Shown here: positions 47,881 to 57,010 of the stretch, one piece after another
Position numbering within the stretch: the first letter of the stretch is position 1
Layout: each line of letters begins with the position of its first letter
From: Streptomyces changanensis
Lineage (GTDB): Bacteria > Actinomycetota > Actinomycetes > Streptomycetales > Streptomycetaceae
Reading direction: 5' to 3'
Assembly (NCBI RefSeq): GCF_024600715.1
Contig: NZ_CP102332.1
Span: 5,332,001-5,396,000 of the forward strand
Length of the DNA stretch: 64,000 nt
Program-made: the position numbers and the translations under genes
Notes under the pieces: model-generated
What the model saw: only the letters and a program-made list of their open reading frames with translations
Databases searched by the model: none
What the model was told of the DNA's origin: nothing

Positions 47881-47936
47881 GGTGGCGGCGGAACGGGGTT
47901 GCCGAGGGGGCGGCGGGTGGGGGGGAGGATGTGTCC

Positions 47937-48323
47937 ATGGACGGTACGACGGACGAGGTGGCCCAGGCGATCGCGGGCGAGTTGCGGTTGATGGACCCGC
48001 GCGTGCGTGCGTCGCGGGAACTCGCCGCCCAGCTCCTCGACCCCGAGTTCGTGGAGGTCGGCGGGTCGGGTCGGCGTTGGACGTACGCCACCATGCTCGC
48101 CGAGCTGCCCGATCATCCGGGCAGCTCGGCGGACGGCCCCCGCTTCGAGCCCTCGGGGATCTCGGGTGTGCGGCTCGCCCCCGGCCTGGTACACCTGACG
48201 TTCGAGACGAGGCTGGGCGGGCTCAGGACCCGGCACAGTTCGATCTGGCGGAAGAGAGCCGGAGCCGGGGGCTGGCGGATGTACCACCATCAGGCCACGC
48301 GTGTGTCGCCCGGCGGCGAATAG
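47937..48323 (+). CDS. Small NTF2-like (DUF4440) protein
   Basis: A 128-residue protein: AQAIAGELRLMDPRVRASRE, LLDPEFVEVGGSGRRWTYAT, LVHLTFETRL, HSSIWRKRAGAGGWRMYHHQ fit the SnoaL/NTF2-like DUF4440 fold, often ligand-binding or ketosteroid-isomerase-like. ATG 47937 follows GGGGGAGG with a nine-base gap; the longer frame upstream is the repeat island and is not coding. Ends against a terminator shared with fadB. Function unknown. Confidence 0.75.
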   Translation: MDGTTDEVAQAIAGELRLMDPRVRASRELAAQLLDPEFVEVGGSGRRWTYATMLAELPDHPGSSADGPRFEPSGISGVRLAPGLVHLTFETRLGGLRTRHSSIWRKRAGAGGWRMYHHQATRVSPGGE

Positions 48324-48343
48324 GGGATCGTGTCCGAAACGGC

Positions 48344-48380
48344 GGACGGGCCGCACGGGAGGATCCCGTGCGGCCCGTCC
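48344..48380. terminator. Bidirectional terminator, NTF2-like gene / fadB
   Basis: Perfect 17-base stem (GGACGGGCCGCACGGGA against 48364-48380) with loop GGA, between two convergent stops. Confidence 0.85.
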
Positions 48381-48400
48381 GGGCGTTCACTGCGCGGTGG

Positions 48401-50530
48401 TCACGCCGGGACGCTGGCGACGCCCTGCGCGAGGAACCGCTTGCCGTTCACGCGCTCCGACACGCCCTCGCGGTCCAGGTACGGCGTGATGCCGCCCAGG
48501 TGGAAGGGCCAGCCGGCGCCGGTGATCAGGCAGAGGTCGATGTCCTGCGCCTCGGCGACGACACCCTCCTCCAGCATCAGCCCGATCTCCTGGGCCACGG
48601 CGTCGAGCACGCGGTCGCGGACCTGCTCCTCGGTCAGGACGGTGTCGCCCTGCTTCAGCAGCGCGGCGACCTCGGGGTCCAGCTCCGGCTTGCCCGAGTC
48701 GTAGACGTAGAAGCCGCGCTTGCCCGCCTCGACGACCGCCTTGAGGTTCGGGGACACGGTGAACCGGTCCGGGAAGGAGCGGTTCAGCGTCTCCGACACG
48801 TGCAGGCCGATCGCGGGGCCGACCAGCTCCAGCAGGACCAGCGGCGACATCGGCAGGCCGAGCGGCTCCACGGCCTTCTCGGCCGTGGCGACCGGGGTGC
48901 CCTCGTCGATGACGTTCTGGATCTCGCCCATGAAGCGGGTGAGGATGCGGTTGACGACGAACGCCGGGGCGTCCTTCACCAGCACCGCGGTCTTCTTCAG
49001 CTTCTTCGCCACGGCGAACGCGGTAGCGAGGGAGGCGTCGTCCGTCTGCTCGCCGCGGACGATCTCCAGCAGCGGCAGGATCGCGACCGGGTTGAAGAAG
49101 TGGAAGCCCACGACCCGCTCCGGGTGCCGGAGCTTCGAGGCCATCTCCGACACCGACAGCGACGAGGTGTTGGTCGCGAGGACCGCGTGGGCGGGGGCGA
49201 CGGCCTCCACCTCGGCGAACACCTTCTGCTTGACCGACATCTCCTCGAACACGGCCTCGATGATGAAGTCCGCGTCCGCGAAGCCCTCGGCCTTGTCCAG
49301 GACGCCGGACACCAGCGCCTTGAGGCGGTTGGCCTTGTCCTGGTGGATGCGGCCCTTGCCGAGCAGCTTGTCGATCTCGGCGTGGACGTAGCCCACACCC
49401 TTGTCGACGCGCTCCTGGTCGATGTCGGTGAGGACGACCGGGACCTCCAGGCGGCGCAGGAAGAGCAGCGCCAGCTGCGAGGCCATGAGGCCGGCGCCGA
49501 CGACGCCGACCTTGGTGACCGGGCGGGCCAGGCTCTTGTCCGGGGCGCCGACCGGGCGCTTGGCGCGCTTCTGCACCAGGTTGAAGGCGTAGATGCCGGA
49601 GCGCAGCTCGCCACCCATGATCAGGTCGGCGAGGGCGGCGTCCTCGGCGTCGAAGCCCTTCTGGAGGTCCCCGTCCTTGGCCGCGGCGATGATGTCGAGG
49701 GCCCGGTAGGCGGCCGGGGCCGCGCCGTGCACCTTGGAGTCCGCGATGAACCGGCCACGGGCCACGGCGGCGTCCCAGGCCTCGCCGCGGTCGACGTCCG
49801 GGCGCTCGACCGCGATCTCGCCCTTGAGGACGGACGCGGTCCACAGCAGCGACTGCTCCAGGAAGTCCGCACCCTCGAAGAGGGCGTCGGCGATGCCGAG
49901 CTCGTAGACCTGCTTGCCCTTGAGCTGACGGTTCTGGTTGAGCGAGTTCTCGATGATCACCGAGACCGCCCGGTCCGCGCCGATCAGGTTCGGCAGGATG
50001 GCGCAGCCGCCCCAGCCGGGGACCAGGCCGAGGAAGACCTCGGGCAGCGAGAACGCCGGCAGGGCGGCGGACACGGTGCGGTACGTGCAGTGCAGACCGG
50101 CCTCGACGCCGCCGCCCATCGCCGCGCCGTTGTAGTACGCGAAGGTGGGGACGGCCAGCGCGGAGAGGCGCTTGAAGACGTCGTGGCCGCCCTTGCCGAT
50201 GGCCAGCGCGTCCTCGTGGCGCTTGAGCAGCTCGACGCCCTTGAGGTCGGCGCCGACCGCGAAGATGAAGGGCTTGCCGGTGAGGCCGACACCGACGATC
50301 TCGCCGTCGGCGGCCTCCTTCTCGACCTGGTCGATCGCGGCGTCGAGGTTGCCGAGCGACTGCGGGCCGAAGGTGGTCGGCTTGGTGTGGTCGAAGCCGT
50401 TGTCCAGCGTGATCAGCGCGAAGCGGCCCGCGCCGAGGGGCAGGTCGAAGTGGCGTACGTGCGCCTGGGTGACGACCTCGTCCGGGAACAGCTCGGCCGC
50501 ACCCTTCAAAAGCTCAGCGGTGGTGCTCAC
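48401..50530 (-). CDS. fadB: Fatty acid oxidation multifunctional enzyme (enoyl-CoA hydratase / 3-hydroxyacyl-CoA dehydrogenase)
   Basis: A 709-residue FadB/FadJ-type protein. The N-terminal crotonase domain (to about residue 200) has GKPFIFAVGADL, NGAAMGGGVEAGLHC and EVFLGLVPGWGG; the dehydrogenase begins near 320 with VGVVGAGLMASQLALL (NAD Rossmann motif), then TNTSSLSVSEMA, HPERVVGFHFFNPVAILPLL and PAFVVNRIL. It catalyses the hydration and oxidation steps of beta-oxidation. Start GTG 50530 overlaps the fadA stop (GTGA), so the two are coupled in a complex-forming operon. Confidence 0.95.
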   Translation of the reverse strand: MSTTAELLKGAAELFPDEVVTQAHVRHFDLPLGAGRFALITLDNGFDHTKPTTFGPQSLGNLDAAIDQVEKEAADGEIVGVGLTGKPFIFAVGADLKGVELLKRHEDALAIGKGGHDVFKRLSALAVPTFAYYNGAAMGGGVEAGLHCTYRTVSAALPAFSLPEVFLGLVPGWGGCAILPNLIGADRAVSVIIENSLNQNRQLKGKQVYELGIADALFEGADFLEQSLLWTASVLKGEIAVERPDVDRGEAWDAAVARGRFIADSKVHGAAPAAYRALDIIAAAKDGDLQKGFDAEDAALADLIMGGELRSGIYAFNLVQKRAKRPVGAPDKSLARPVTKVGVVGAGLMASQLALLFLRRLEVPVVLTDIDQERVDKGVGYVHAEIDKLLGKGRIHQDKANRLKALVSGVLDKAEGFADADFIIEAVFEEMSVKQKVFAEVEAVAPAHAVLATNTSSLSVSEMASKLRHPERVVGFHFFNPVAILPLLEIVRGEQTDDASLATAFAVAKKLKKTAVLVKDAPAFVVNRILTRFMGEIQNVIDEGTPVATAEKAVEPLGLPMSPLVLLELVGPAIGLHVSETLNRSFPDRFTVSPNLKAVVEAGKRGFYVYDSGKPELDPEVAALLKQGDTVLTEEQVRDRVLDAVAQEIGLMLEEGVVAEAQDIDLCLITGAGWPFHLGGITPYLDREGVSERVNGKRFLAQGVASVPA

Positions 50531-51753
50531 TTGCTGCCTCCGGCGTCCTTGTGGTTCGGGTTCTCCCAGATGACCGTGGCGCCCATGCCGAAGCCGACGC
50601 ACATGGTGGTGAGGCCGTAGCGGACCTCCGGCTGCTCCTCGAACTGCCGGGCCAGCTGGGTCATGAGGCGCACGCCGGAGGAGGCCAGGGGGTGGCCGTA
50701 GGCGATGGCGCCGCCGTACTGGTTGACGCGCGCGTCGTCGTCGGCGATGCCGTAGTGGTCGAGGAAGGAGAGCACCTGGACGGCGAACGCCTCGTTGATC
50801 TCGAACAGGCCGATGTCGCCGATGGAGAGGCCCGCCTTGGCGAGGGCCTTCTCGGTCGCCGGGATCGGGCCGTAGCCCATGACCTCCGGCTCGACGCCCG
50901 CGAAGGCGTACGACACGAGGCGCATCTTGACGGGCAGGTCGTTCTCGCGGGCGAAGTCCTCGGACGCGATGATCGACGCGGTGGCGCCGTCGTTGAGGCC
51001 GGCCGCGTTGCCCGCGGTGACCCGGCCGTGGACGCGGAACGGCGTCTTCAGGTTGGCCAGGCTCTCGAGCGTGGTGCCCGGGCGCATCGGCTCGTCGGCG
51101 GTGACCAGGCCCCAGCCGGTCTCGCCCGCCTCGGCGTTGGTGCGGCGCACGGAGATCGGCACCAGGTCCTGCTGGATCTTGCCGTTGGCGTACGCCTTGG
51201 CGGCCTTCTCCTGGGAGCGCACGGCGTACTCGTCGGCGCGCAGCTTGGTGATGTGCGGGTACCGGTCGTGGAGGTTCTCCGCGGTCATGCCCATGAAGAG
51301 GGCCGACTCGTCGACCAGCTTCTCCGACACGAAGCGCGGGTTCGGGTCGGCGCCCTCGCCCATCGGGTGGCGGCCCATGTGCTCGACACCGCCCGCGATG
51401 GCGACGTCGTACGCGCCGAAGGCGATGGAGCCGGCGGTCGTGGTCACCGCGGTGAGGGCGCCGGCGCACATGCGGTCGATGGCGTAGCCGGGGACCGACT
51501 GCGGCAGACCGGCGAGGATGCCGGCCATGCGGCCGATGGTGAGGCCCTGGTCGCCGATCTGCGTGGTGGCGGCCACGGCGACCTCGTCGACCTTCGCGGG
51601 GTCGAGGCCGGGGTTGCGGCGCAGCAGCTCCCGGATGGCCTTCACGACGAGATCGTCGGCGCGGGTCTCGTGGTAGATGCCCTTCGGGCCCGCCTTGCCG
51701 AACGGGGTGCGGACGCCGTCGACGAAGACGACGTCCCTGACGGTACGAGGCAC
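50527..51753 (-). CDS. fadA: Acetyl-CoA C-acyltransferase (3-ketoacyl-CoA thiolase)
   Basis: A 408-residue thiolase. The acyl-accepting cysteine is in DRMCAGALTAV near residue 94, the histidine in YGHPLASSGVRL near 357 and the second cysteine in TTMCVGFGMGA near 387; EINEAFAV completes the active site. It performs the last beta-oxidation step. Start GTG 51753 follows GGAGGAGAG; the longer frame to 51825 has none. Upstream lies a TetR-like palindrome. Confidence 0.95.
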   Translation of the reverse strand: MPRTVRDVVFVDGVRTPFGKAGPKGIYHETRADDLVVKAIRELLRRNPGLDPAKVDEVAVAATTQIGDQGLTIGRMAGILAGLPQSVPGYAIDRMCAGALTAVTTTAGSIAFGAYDVAIAGGVEHMGRHPMGEGADPNPRFVSEKLVDESALFMGMTAENLHDRYPHITKLRADEYAVRSQEKAAKAYANGKIQQDLVPISVRRTNAEAGETGWGLVTADEPMRPGTTLESLANLKTPFRVHGRVTAGNAAGLNDGATASIIASEDFARENDLPVKMRLVSYAFAGVEPEVMGYGPIPATEKALAKAGLSIGDIGLFEINEAFAVQVLSFLDHYGIADDDARVNQYGGAIAYGHPLASSGVRLMTQLARQFEEQPEVRYGLTTMCVGFGMGATVIWENPNHKDAGGSK

Positions 51754-51802
51754 GATGGCTCTCCTCCAGGGTGCGGGGTGGCACTGCTGCGGCGACGCGC
51801 CT

Positions 51803-51814
51803 AAGCGCGCGCTT
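51803..51814. promoter_or_regulatory. Palindrome AAGCGCGCGCTT upstream of fadA
   Basis: A perfect 12-base palindrome within CTAAGCGCGCGCTTG, 49 bases before the fadA start and just downstream of a TAGCAT that may be its -10. Actinobacterial fatty-acid regulators of the TetR family use words like this. The rest of the 320-base fadA/katE gap contains no other clear element. Confidence 0.4.
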
Positions 51815-52073
51815 GCTGCCCCCATGCTACTTACGGGTAACCAGGCTGCACAGTCCCCCGGCCCGGAGCGTCGAAGGTCACACCGGGTCGGCGTAGGGGT
51901 CGGCGCGGTCGGGCGTGGCGCGAAAGGGCCGTTCGAAAGGCCCGTCCCGGGGCAGACGGGCGATCACCGCGCCTCCGCGTGTGCCGATGGACGGACGTAC
52001 GTCCACCCAGCGTTACCCCGGGCGCCGCGGCGGTCAAGGCTCATGCGATCCCTCGCCCCACCCTGGAGGTCCC

Positions 52074-54284
52074 GTGCACAACCCCCCCGCCCCCGGCGCG
52101 CCCGCTCCCGAGCCCGCGCGGGTGGACGAACCCACCGAGCCGCGTGAGCCCCTGCCGCCCAAGCCCGACCAGCGGGGACCGGAAACCGTCAGCCCGACCG
52201 GCCAGCCGACCGGCGCCGACCCCGCCCGGATGGCGCAGAGCGGCGCGTACCTCACCACGGCGCAGGGCACGCGGCTGTACGACACCGACCACTCGCTGAA
52301 GGCCGGCGCGCGGGGACCGGTCCTCCTGCAGGACCACCACCTGCGCGAGAAGATCACGCACTTCGACCACGAGCGCATCCCGGAGCGGGTGGTCCACGCC
52401 CGCGGCGCCGCCGCCCACGGGATCTTCCAGGGGTACGGCACGGCGTCCGGCGTCTGCCGAGCGGCCTTCCTCGGCAAGGGCGTCGAGACGCCGGTCTTCG
52501 TCCGCTTCTCCACGGTCCTCGGCTCACGCGGATCGGCGGACACCGTCCGCGACACCCGCGGCTTCGCGACGAAGTTCTACACCAGCGAGGGCACCTTCGA
52601 CCTGGTCGGCAACAACATCCCGGTCTTCTTCATCCAGGACGCGGTCAAGTTCCCCGACGTCGTCCACGCGGCCAAGCCGCACCCCGACCGGGAGATCCCG
52701 CAGGCGCAGAGCGCCCACGACACCTTCTGGGACTTCGTCACCCTGCACACCGAGGCCACGCACCACACGCTGTGGAACATGTCGGACCGCGGCATCCCGC
52801 GCTCCTACCGGATGATGGAGGGCTTCGGCGTCCACACCTTCCGCCTGGTCGACGCGGAGGGCGGGACCACGCTGGCCAAGTTCCACTGGAAGCCGAAGCT
52901 GGGCGTCCACTCGCTGGTCTGGGAGGAGGCGCAGATCATCAACGGCGTCGACCCGGACTTCCACCGCCGCGACCTGGCCGACGCCATCGAGGCCGGCGCG
53001 TACCCGCAGTGGGAACTGGGCGTCCAGACCTTCCCCGACACCCCGGACCAGACCTTCGAGGGCATCGACCTGCTCGACCCCACCAACATCGTCCCCGAGG
53101 AGCTGGCGCCGGTGCAGCCGATCGGGCTGCTCACCCTCAACGCCAACCCCTCCAACTTCTTCGCCGAGACCGAGCAGGTCGCCTTCCACCCCGGCCACCT
53201 CGTGCCGGGCATCGACATCACCGACGACCCGCTGCTCGCCGGGCGGCTCTTCTCGTACCTCGACACGCAGATCAGCCGACTGGGCGGGCCGAACTTCGCC
53301 CAGATCCCGATCAACCGCCCGCACGCCCCGGTCAACGACATGTTCCGCGACGGCATGCACCAGACGGCGGTCCACCGCGGCGTCGCCCCGTACCGCCCGA
53401 ACTCGCTCGACGGCGGCTGCCCCTTCCTGGCCGGGGCGGACACCGGCGCCTTCGTCGAGACGCCCGTCGAGGTCCCGGCGGCCCGCAAGGTCCGCGAGGC
53501 GCCCGAGTCGTTCGCCGACCACTTCAGCCAGCCGCGCCGTTTCTGGCTGAGCATGTCCCCGGCCGAGCGCGAGCACATCATCGCCGCCTACACCTTCGAA
53601 CTGGGCAAGTGCCACGAGCAGGCGATCAAGGAGCGCGGCCTGCGGGTGCTCGCCAACATCGACTCCGAGCTGTGCCGGCGGGTCGCCCAGGGCCTCGGCC
53701 TCCCGGCGCCCGAGCCCACCGTGGCACCGGCCGACGTGGCGCCCAGCCCCGCCCTGTCGCAGCTGGGCCACACCTGGCCGGTCGAGGGCCGCATCATCGG
53801 CATCCTGACGGCGGCGGACGGCGACCTGGACGGGGTGCGGGCGGTGCGCCGGGCCGCGCTGGAGGCGGGACTGGTCCCCCTGGTCATCGCCCCGGCGGGC
53901 GGCGTGCTCGACGCGGACGGCGAGCCGATCACGGTCCAGCGGACGTTCGCCACGGCCCGCTCCACCGAGTTCGACGCGCTGCTCCTGGCGGGCGTGCCGG
54001 GTCCGGGGGCCGACGCCTACGGCGCCCGCGACGCGAAGGCCGGCGGCACGGCCGCCGGCGCGGCGGGCACCGACCCGCGGGTGCTGCTGATGGTGGCCGA
54101 GGCGTTCCGGCACGCGAAGGCCCTCGCCGCCTGGGCGGGCGGCGACACGGTCCTGCGGGCGGCGGGGGTGCCGGCGGACGCGCCCGGCGTGCTCGTGGCG
54201 GAGGACGGCGAGCGCGCGCTGGGCGACGTGGTCGGCCTGCTCGCCCGCCACCGCGTCTGGCAGCGCTTCCCCGCGGAGGTCTGA
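52074..54284 (+). CDS. katE: Large-subunit (clade 2) monofunctional catalase
   Basis: A 736-residue haem catalase of the KatE/HPII type. Distal H108 is in RVVHARGAAAHG, the essential Asn in LVGNNIPVFFIQD near residue 182, the haem contact VRFSTVLGSRGSADTVRD near 140, and the proximal tyrosine in LFSYLDTQISR near residue 396. From about 560 on the protein is a flavodoxin/DJ-1-like domain (RIIGILTAADGDLDGVRAVR), the mark of large-subunit catalases. Start GTG 52074 follows GGAGG; upstream sequence is excluded. Destroys hydrogen peroxide, including that from beta-oxidation next door. Confidence 0.95.
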   Translation: MHNPPAPGAPAPEPARVDEPTEPREPLPPKPDQRGPETVSPTGQPTGADPARMAQSGAYLTTAQGTRLYDTDHSLKAGARGPVLLQDHHLREKITHFDHERIPERVVHARGAAAHGIFQGYGTASGVCRAAFLGKGVETPVFVRFSTVLGSRGSADTVRDTRGFATKFYTSEGTFDLVGNNIPVFFIQDAVKFPDVVHAAKPHPDREIPQAQSAHDTFWDFVTLHTEATHHTLWNMSDRGIPRSYRMMEGFGVHTFRLVDAEGGTTLAKFHWKPKLGVHSLVWEEAQIINGVDPDFHRRDLADAIEAGAYPQWELGVQTFPDTPDQTFEGIDLLDPTNIVPEELAPVQPIGLLTLNANPSNFFAETEQVAFHPGHLVPGIDITDDPLLAGRLFSYLDTQISRLGGPNFAQIPINRPHAPVNDMFRDGMHQTAVHRGVAPYRPNSLDGGCPFLAGADTGAFVETPVEVPAARKVREAPESFADHFSQPRRFWLSMSPAEREHIIAAYTFELGKCHEQAIKERGLRVLANIDSELCRRVAQGLGLPAPEPTVAPADVAPSPALSQLGHTWPVEGRIIGILTAADGDLDGVRAVRRAALEAGLVPLVIAPAGGVLDADGEPITVQRTFATARSTEFDALLLAGVPGPGADAYGARDAKAGGTAAGAAGTDPRVLLMVAEAFRHAKALAAWAGGDTVLRAAGVPADAPGVLVAEDGERALGDVVGLLARHRVWQRFPAEV

Positions 54285-54400
54285 CCGTCACCGGCCCCCG
54301 CCCGGTGCCCGACGCACCCTGTGGACCCCGCCCCGGCCCGCCCGGCGGCGGGGTCCGCCCCGTCCGCGGGGGACGGGACGGCGCAGGGAGCCGGGCCGGG

Positions 54401-54540
54401 GCACGGCGGGGGAGCCGCCCCGGTACGGCGGGCGCCGCCCCGGTACGGCGGGCACCGCCCCGGTACGGCGGGCGCCATCCCGGTACGGCGGGCACCGCCC
54501 CGGTACGGCGGGCGTCGAGCCGGGTGCGGCGGGCGCCGCG
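54401..54540. repeat. 20-base hairpin-forming tandem repeat between katE and rnd
   Basis: Five exactly phased 20-base units CGGTACGGCGGGC-(G/A)-CCGCCC from 54421 to 54520, with decayed copies on both sides. Each junction holds CCGCC-CCGGTAC-GGCGG, a short hairpin, so the whole is a row of stem-loops between two convergent genes and may end transcription in both directions. Confidence 0.85.
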
Positions 54541-54571
54541 CGACGTGGCGGGCCGGTCCCGGTACGGGTGG

Positions 54572-55870
54572 TCAGGCCTGCGTCACCCGCAGGGCCTTCA
54601 CGAGCGCCGGGGTGACCTGCTCCACCTGCCAGGGGCGGGCGCCGTACCCGGCGAGGACCTCGGCCACCGTCTCCGGCGTCGGGTCCTGCGGCGGCTCCCA
54701 GCAGACGCGGCGGACCGTGTCCGGGGTGATCAGGTTCTCCTGCGGCAGGTTCAGCGACTCGGCCAGCGCCGAGATCGCCGTACGGGCCGCGGACAGCCGC
54801 GCCGCGGCCACCGGGTCCTTGTCGGCCCAGGCGCGCGGCGGCGGCGGGCCGGTGACGGCCTGGCCGGGCTGTGGCAGCTGCGCCTCGGGCAGCGCCCTGG
54901 CCCGGTCGACGGAGGCCTGCCACTGCTCCAGCTGACGGCGCCCCATGCGGGTGCCGAAGCCGGGCAGGGCGGTCAGCGCCTGCACGTTCGCCGGGAGGGC
55001 GAGCGCCGCCTCGACGATCGCGGCGTCGCTGAGGACCTTGCCGGGCGACACGTCGCGGCGCTGCGCGATCCGGTCACGGGCGGTCCACAGCTCCCGGACG
55101 ACCGCCATCTGACGGCGGCGGCGCACCTTGTGCATGCCGGAGGTACGGCGCCAGGGGTCCTTGCGGGGCGGCGCGGGAGGGGCGGAGGCGATGGCGTCGA
55201 ACTCCTGGCGGGCCCATGCGAGCTTGCCCTGCCGGTCGAGCTCCTTCTCCAGCGCGTCACGCAGGTCGACGAGGAGCTCGACGTCCAGCGCGGCGTACCG
55301 CAGCCACGGCTCGGGCAGCGGGCGGGTCGACCAGTCGACGGCCGAGTGGCCCTTCTCCAGGACGTACCCGAGGACGGACTCGACCATCGCGCCGAGGCCG
55401 ACCCGGGGGAACCCCGCGAGGCGGCCGGCCAGCTCCGTGTCGAACAGCTCGGTGGGGACCATGCCTATGTCGCGCAGGCACGGCAGGTCCTGGGTGGCCG
55501 CGTGGAGGATCCACTCGGTGTCGGCGAGCGCCTCGCCGAGGGCGGACAGGTCGGGGCAGCCCACCGGGTCGACGAGCGCCGTGCCGGCCCCCTCGCGGCG
55601 CAGCTGCACCAGGTAGGCGCGCTGGCCGTAGCGGTAACCGGACGCCCGTTCGGCGTCGACGGCGACGGGTCCGGTACCGGCGGCGAACGCCTCGATCACC
55701 CGGGCCAGGGCCTCGGCGTCGGCGACCACCGGGGGGACCCCCTCGCGGGGCTCCAGCAGGGGGATCGGGTCCGGGCCGGGGCCTCCGTCGGCTGCGACGC
55801 CGTCGTCCGGAGGGCCGCCCCCGGGGGTTCGCAGTGGTGTGTCTGCTGCGGTGTCTTGGGCGTCGGTCAC
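54572..55870 (-). CDS. rnd: Ribonuclease D
   Basis: A 432-residue 3'-5' exoribonuclease of the DEDDy group: VAVDAERASG (Exo I), ILHAATQDLPCL (Exo II) with DTELAGRL, and RYAALDVELLVDLRD (Exo III, Tyr and Asp). An HRDC domain follows (MAVVRELWTARDRIAQRRDV), then a C-terminal extension typical of actinobacteria. It trims tRNA and other stable RNA 3' ends. GTG 55870 is preceded by TACCCT and six bases, as in a leaderless message. Confidence 0.93.
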   Translation of the reverse strand: MTDAQDTAADTPLRTPGGGPPDDGVAADGGPGPDPIPLLEPREGVPPVVADAEALARVIEAFAAGTGPVAVDAERASGYRYGQRAYLVQLRREGAGTALVDPVGCPDLSALGEALADTEWILHAATQDLPCLRDIGMVPTELFDTELAGRLAGFPRVGLGAMVESVLGYVLEKGHSAVDWSTRPLPEPWLRYAALDVELLVDLRDALEKELDRQGKLAWARQEFDAIASAPPAPPRKDPWRRTSGMHKVRRRRQMAVVRELWTARDRIAQRRDVSPGKVLSDAAIVEAALALPANVQALTALPGFGTRMGRRQLEQWQASVDRARALPEAQLPQPGQAVTGPPPPRAWADKDPVAAARLSAARTAISALAESLNLPQENLITPDTVRRVCWEPPQDPTPETVAEVLAGYGARPWQVEQVTPALVKALRVTQA

Positions 55871-55876
55871 CTGTCA

Positions 55877-55882
55877 AGGGTA
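55877..55882 (-). promoter_or_regulatory. Leaderless-type -10 box of rnd
   Basis: TACCCT on the minus strand ends six bases before the GTG start; no ribosome site is visible. Confidence 0.45.
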
Positions 55883-55946
55883 TCCGTGAACGGCGGGCGC
55901 CCGCCGACGGAACGTTCCGTCGGCGGGCGGGGGAGGGGGAGAGGGG

Positions 55947-56609
55947 TCAGTGGATGATGCCGGTGCGCAGGGCGACCGCGACCATGCCGGCCCGGTCGCC
56001 GGTTCCCAGCTTGCGGGCGATGCGGGCGAGGTGGCTCTTCACCGTGAGGGCGGACAGGCCCATGGAGACGCCGATCGCCTTGTTCGACTGGCCCTCCGCC
56101 ACCAGTCGGAGCACCTCGACCTCGCGGCCGGACAGCTCGCGGTAGCCGCCCGGGTGGCTCGGGGCACCCGGGGGGCGGCGGTGGAGGCGGGCGGCCGCGG
56201 AGCCGATGGGGGCGGCGCCGGGCCGGGTCGGGTGGCCGATGTTGGTGCGGGTGCCGGTGACGACGTATCCCTTGACGCCGCCGGCGAGGGCGTTGCGGAC
56301 GGCGCCGATGTCGTCGGCGGCGGACAGGGCCAGGCCGTTGGGCCAGCCGGCGGCACGGGTCTCGGACAGGAGGGTGAGTCCGGAACCGTCGGGCAGGTGG
56401 ACGTCGGCCACGCAGATGTCGCGCGGGTTGCCGATTCGGGGGCGGGCCTCCGCGATGGACGAAGCCTCGATGACGTCACGCACGCCCAGGGCCCACAGAT
56501 GGCGGGTCACGGTGGAGCGGACGCGCGGGTCGGCCACGACGACCATGGCCGTCGGCTTGTTCGGGCGGTAGGCGACCAGGCTTGCGGGCTGCTCGAGGAG
56601 AACGGACAC
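55947..56609 (-). CDS. whiI: WhiI, atypical orphan response regulator for sporulation
   Basis: A 220-residue receiver-LuxR protein. The receiver spans about 20-130 with VVVADPRVRS, phospho-acceptor-type D69 in CVADVHLPDG and K113 in GGVKGYV, but the usual acidic pair is reduced (A26-D27), as in WhiI. The HTH is at 155-215 (LSGREVEVLRLVAEGQSNKA, ALTVKSHLARIARKLG). WhiI forms heterodimers with BldM and is needed for septation of aerial hyphae. Start GTG 56609 follows AGGAGG. Position between rnd and hemE and the sigma-WhiG promoter upstream agree with S. coelicolor whiI (SCO6029). Confidence 0.92.
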   Translation of the reverse strand: MSVLLEQPASLVAYRPNKPTAMVVVADPRVRSTVTRHLWALGVRDVIEASSIAEARPRIGNPRDICVADVHLPDGSGLTLLSETRAAGWPNGLALSAADDIGAVRNALAGGVKGYVVTGTRTNIGHPTRPGAAPIGSAAARLHRRPPGAPSHPGGYRELSGREVEVLRLVAEGQSNKAIGVSMGLSALTVKSHLARIARKLGTGDRAGMVAVALRTGIIH

Positions 56610-56684
56610 CAGGCCTCCTGGGAAGGTGCGGAACACTGCCGGCCCGGGATGGCCGGGGCGAGCCGTGTGGAAGGGTCACAGACC

Positions 56685-56712
56685 TCTTCGGCAGCAATCG
56701 CGTCCGCCTTTA
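56685..56712 (-). promoter_or_regulatory. Sigma-WhiG promoter of whiI
   Basis: On the minus strand TAAA (56712-56709), 16 bases, GCCGAAGA (56692-56685), close to the WhiG consensus TAAA-N15/16-GCCGATAA. It lies about 75 bases before the GTG start and matches the known WhiG dependence of whiI. Confidence 0.75.
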
Positions 56713-56939
56713 GAGGAAGATCACGATTTGGTGAGTAACAATTGGGGCAATTCGGACGGGTGATCGATCATCCTACGAATGAGCCGTCACCCGTACCCCG
56801 ACCGCCTCCCTCTCACCAGGAGGCGCCCAGGCTCCCTCCGGACGAGGGGCGCACGACCGCCCGGACCGTCATCCGCCGGTTGACGCGACGACCGGCGCAC
56901 CGCGAGGTCCGCCCGCCCGCCGGCTCCCTGGACGGCGGC

Positions 56940-57010
56940 GCGGGTCCCAAGGGCGGGGCGGGTCCCGAGGGCGGGGCGGGTCCCGAGGGCGGGGCGGGTC
57001 CTACGGGTGG
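56940..57010. repeat. 18-base G-rich tandem repeat overlapping the DUF3000 stop
   Basis: Three full units GCGGGTCCCGAGGGCGGG (first with AAG) and a fourth decayed unit that includes the last codons and stop of the leftward DUF3000 gene. Upstream to 56713 the gap holds only the divergent flank of whiI, with an A/T-richer patch at 56725-56790. Confidence 0.8.

Noticed and set aside
46961..50620. A 1219-codon plus-strand open frame through the repeat island and across fadB
   Set aside because: It is antisense to the well-supported fadB/fadA genes and its start is low-complexity repeat; long stop-free frames are common at this GC content.
54401..54540. CRISPR-like array
   Set aside because: Units are directly tandem with no unique spacers and no cas genes are present.
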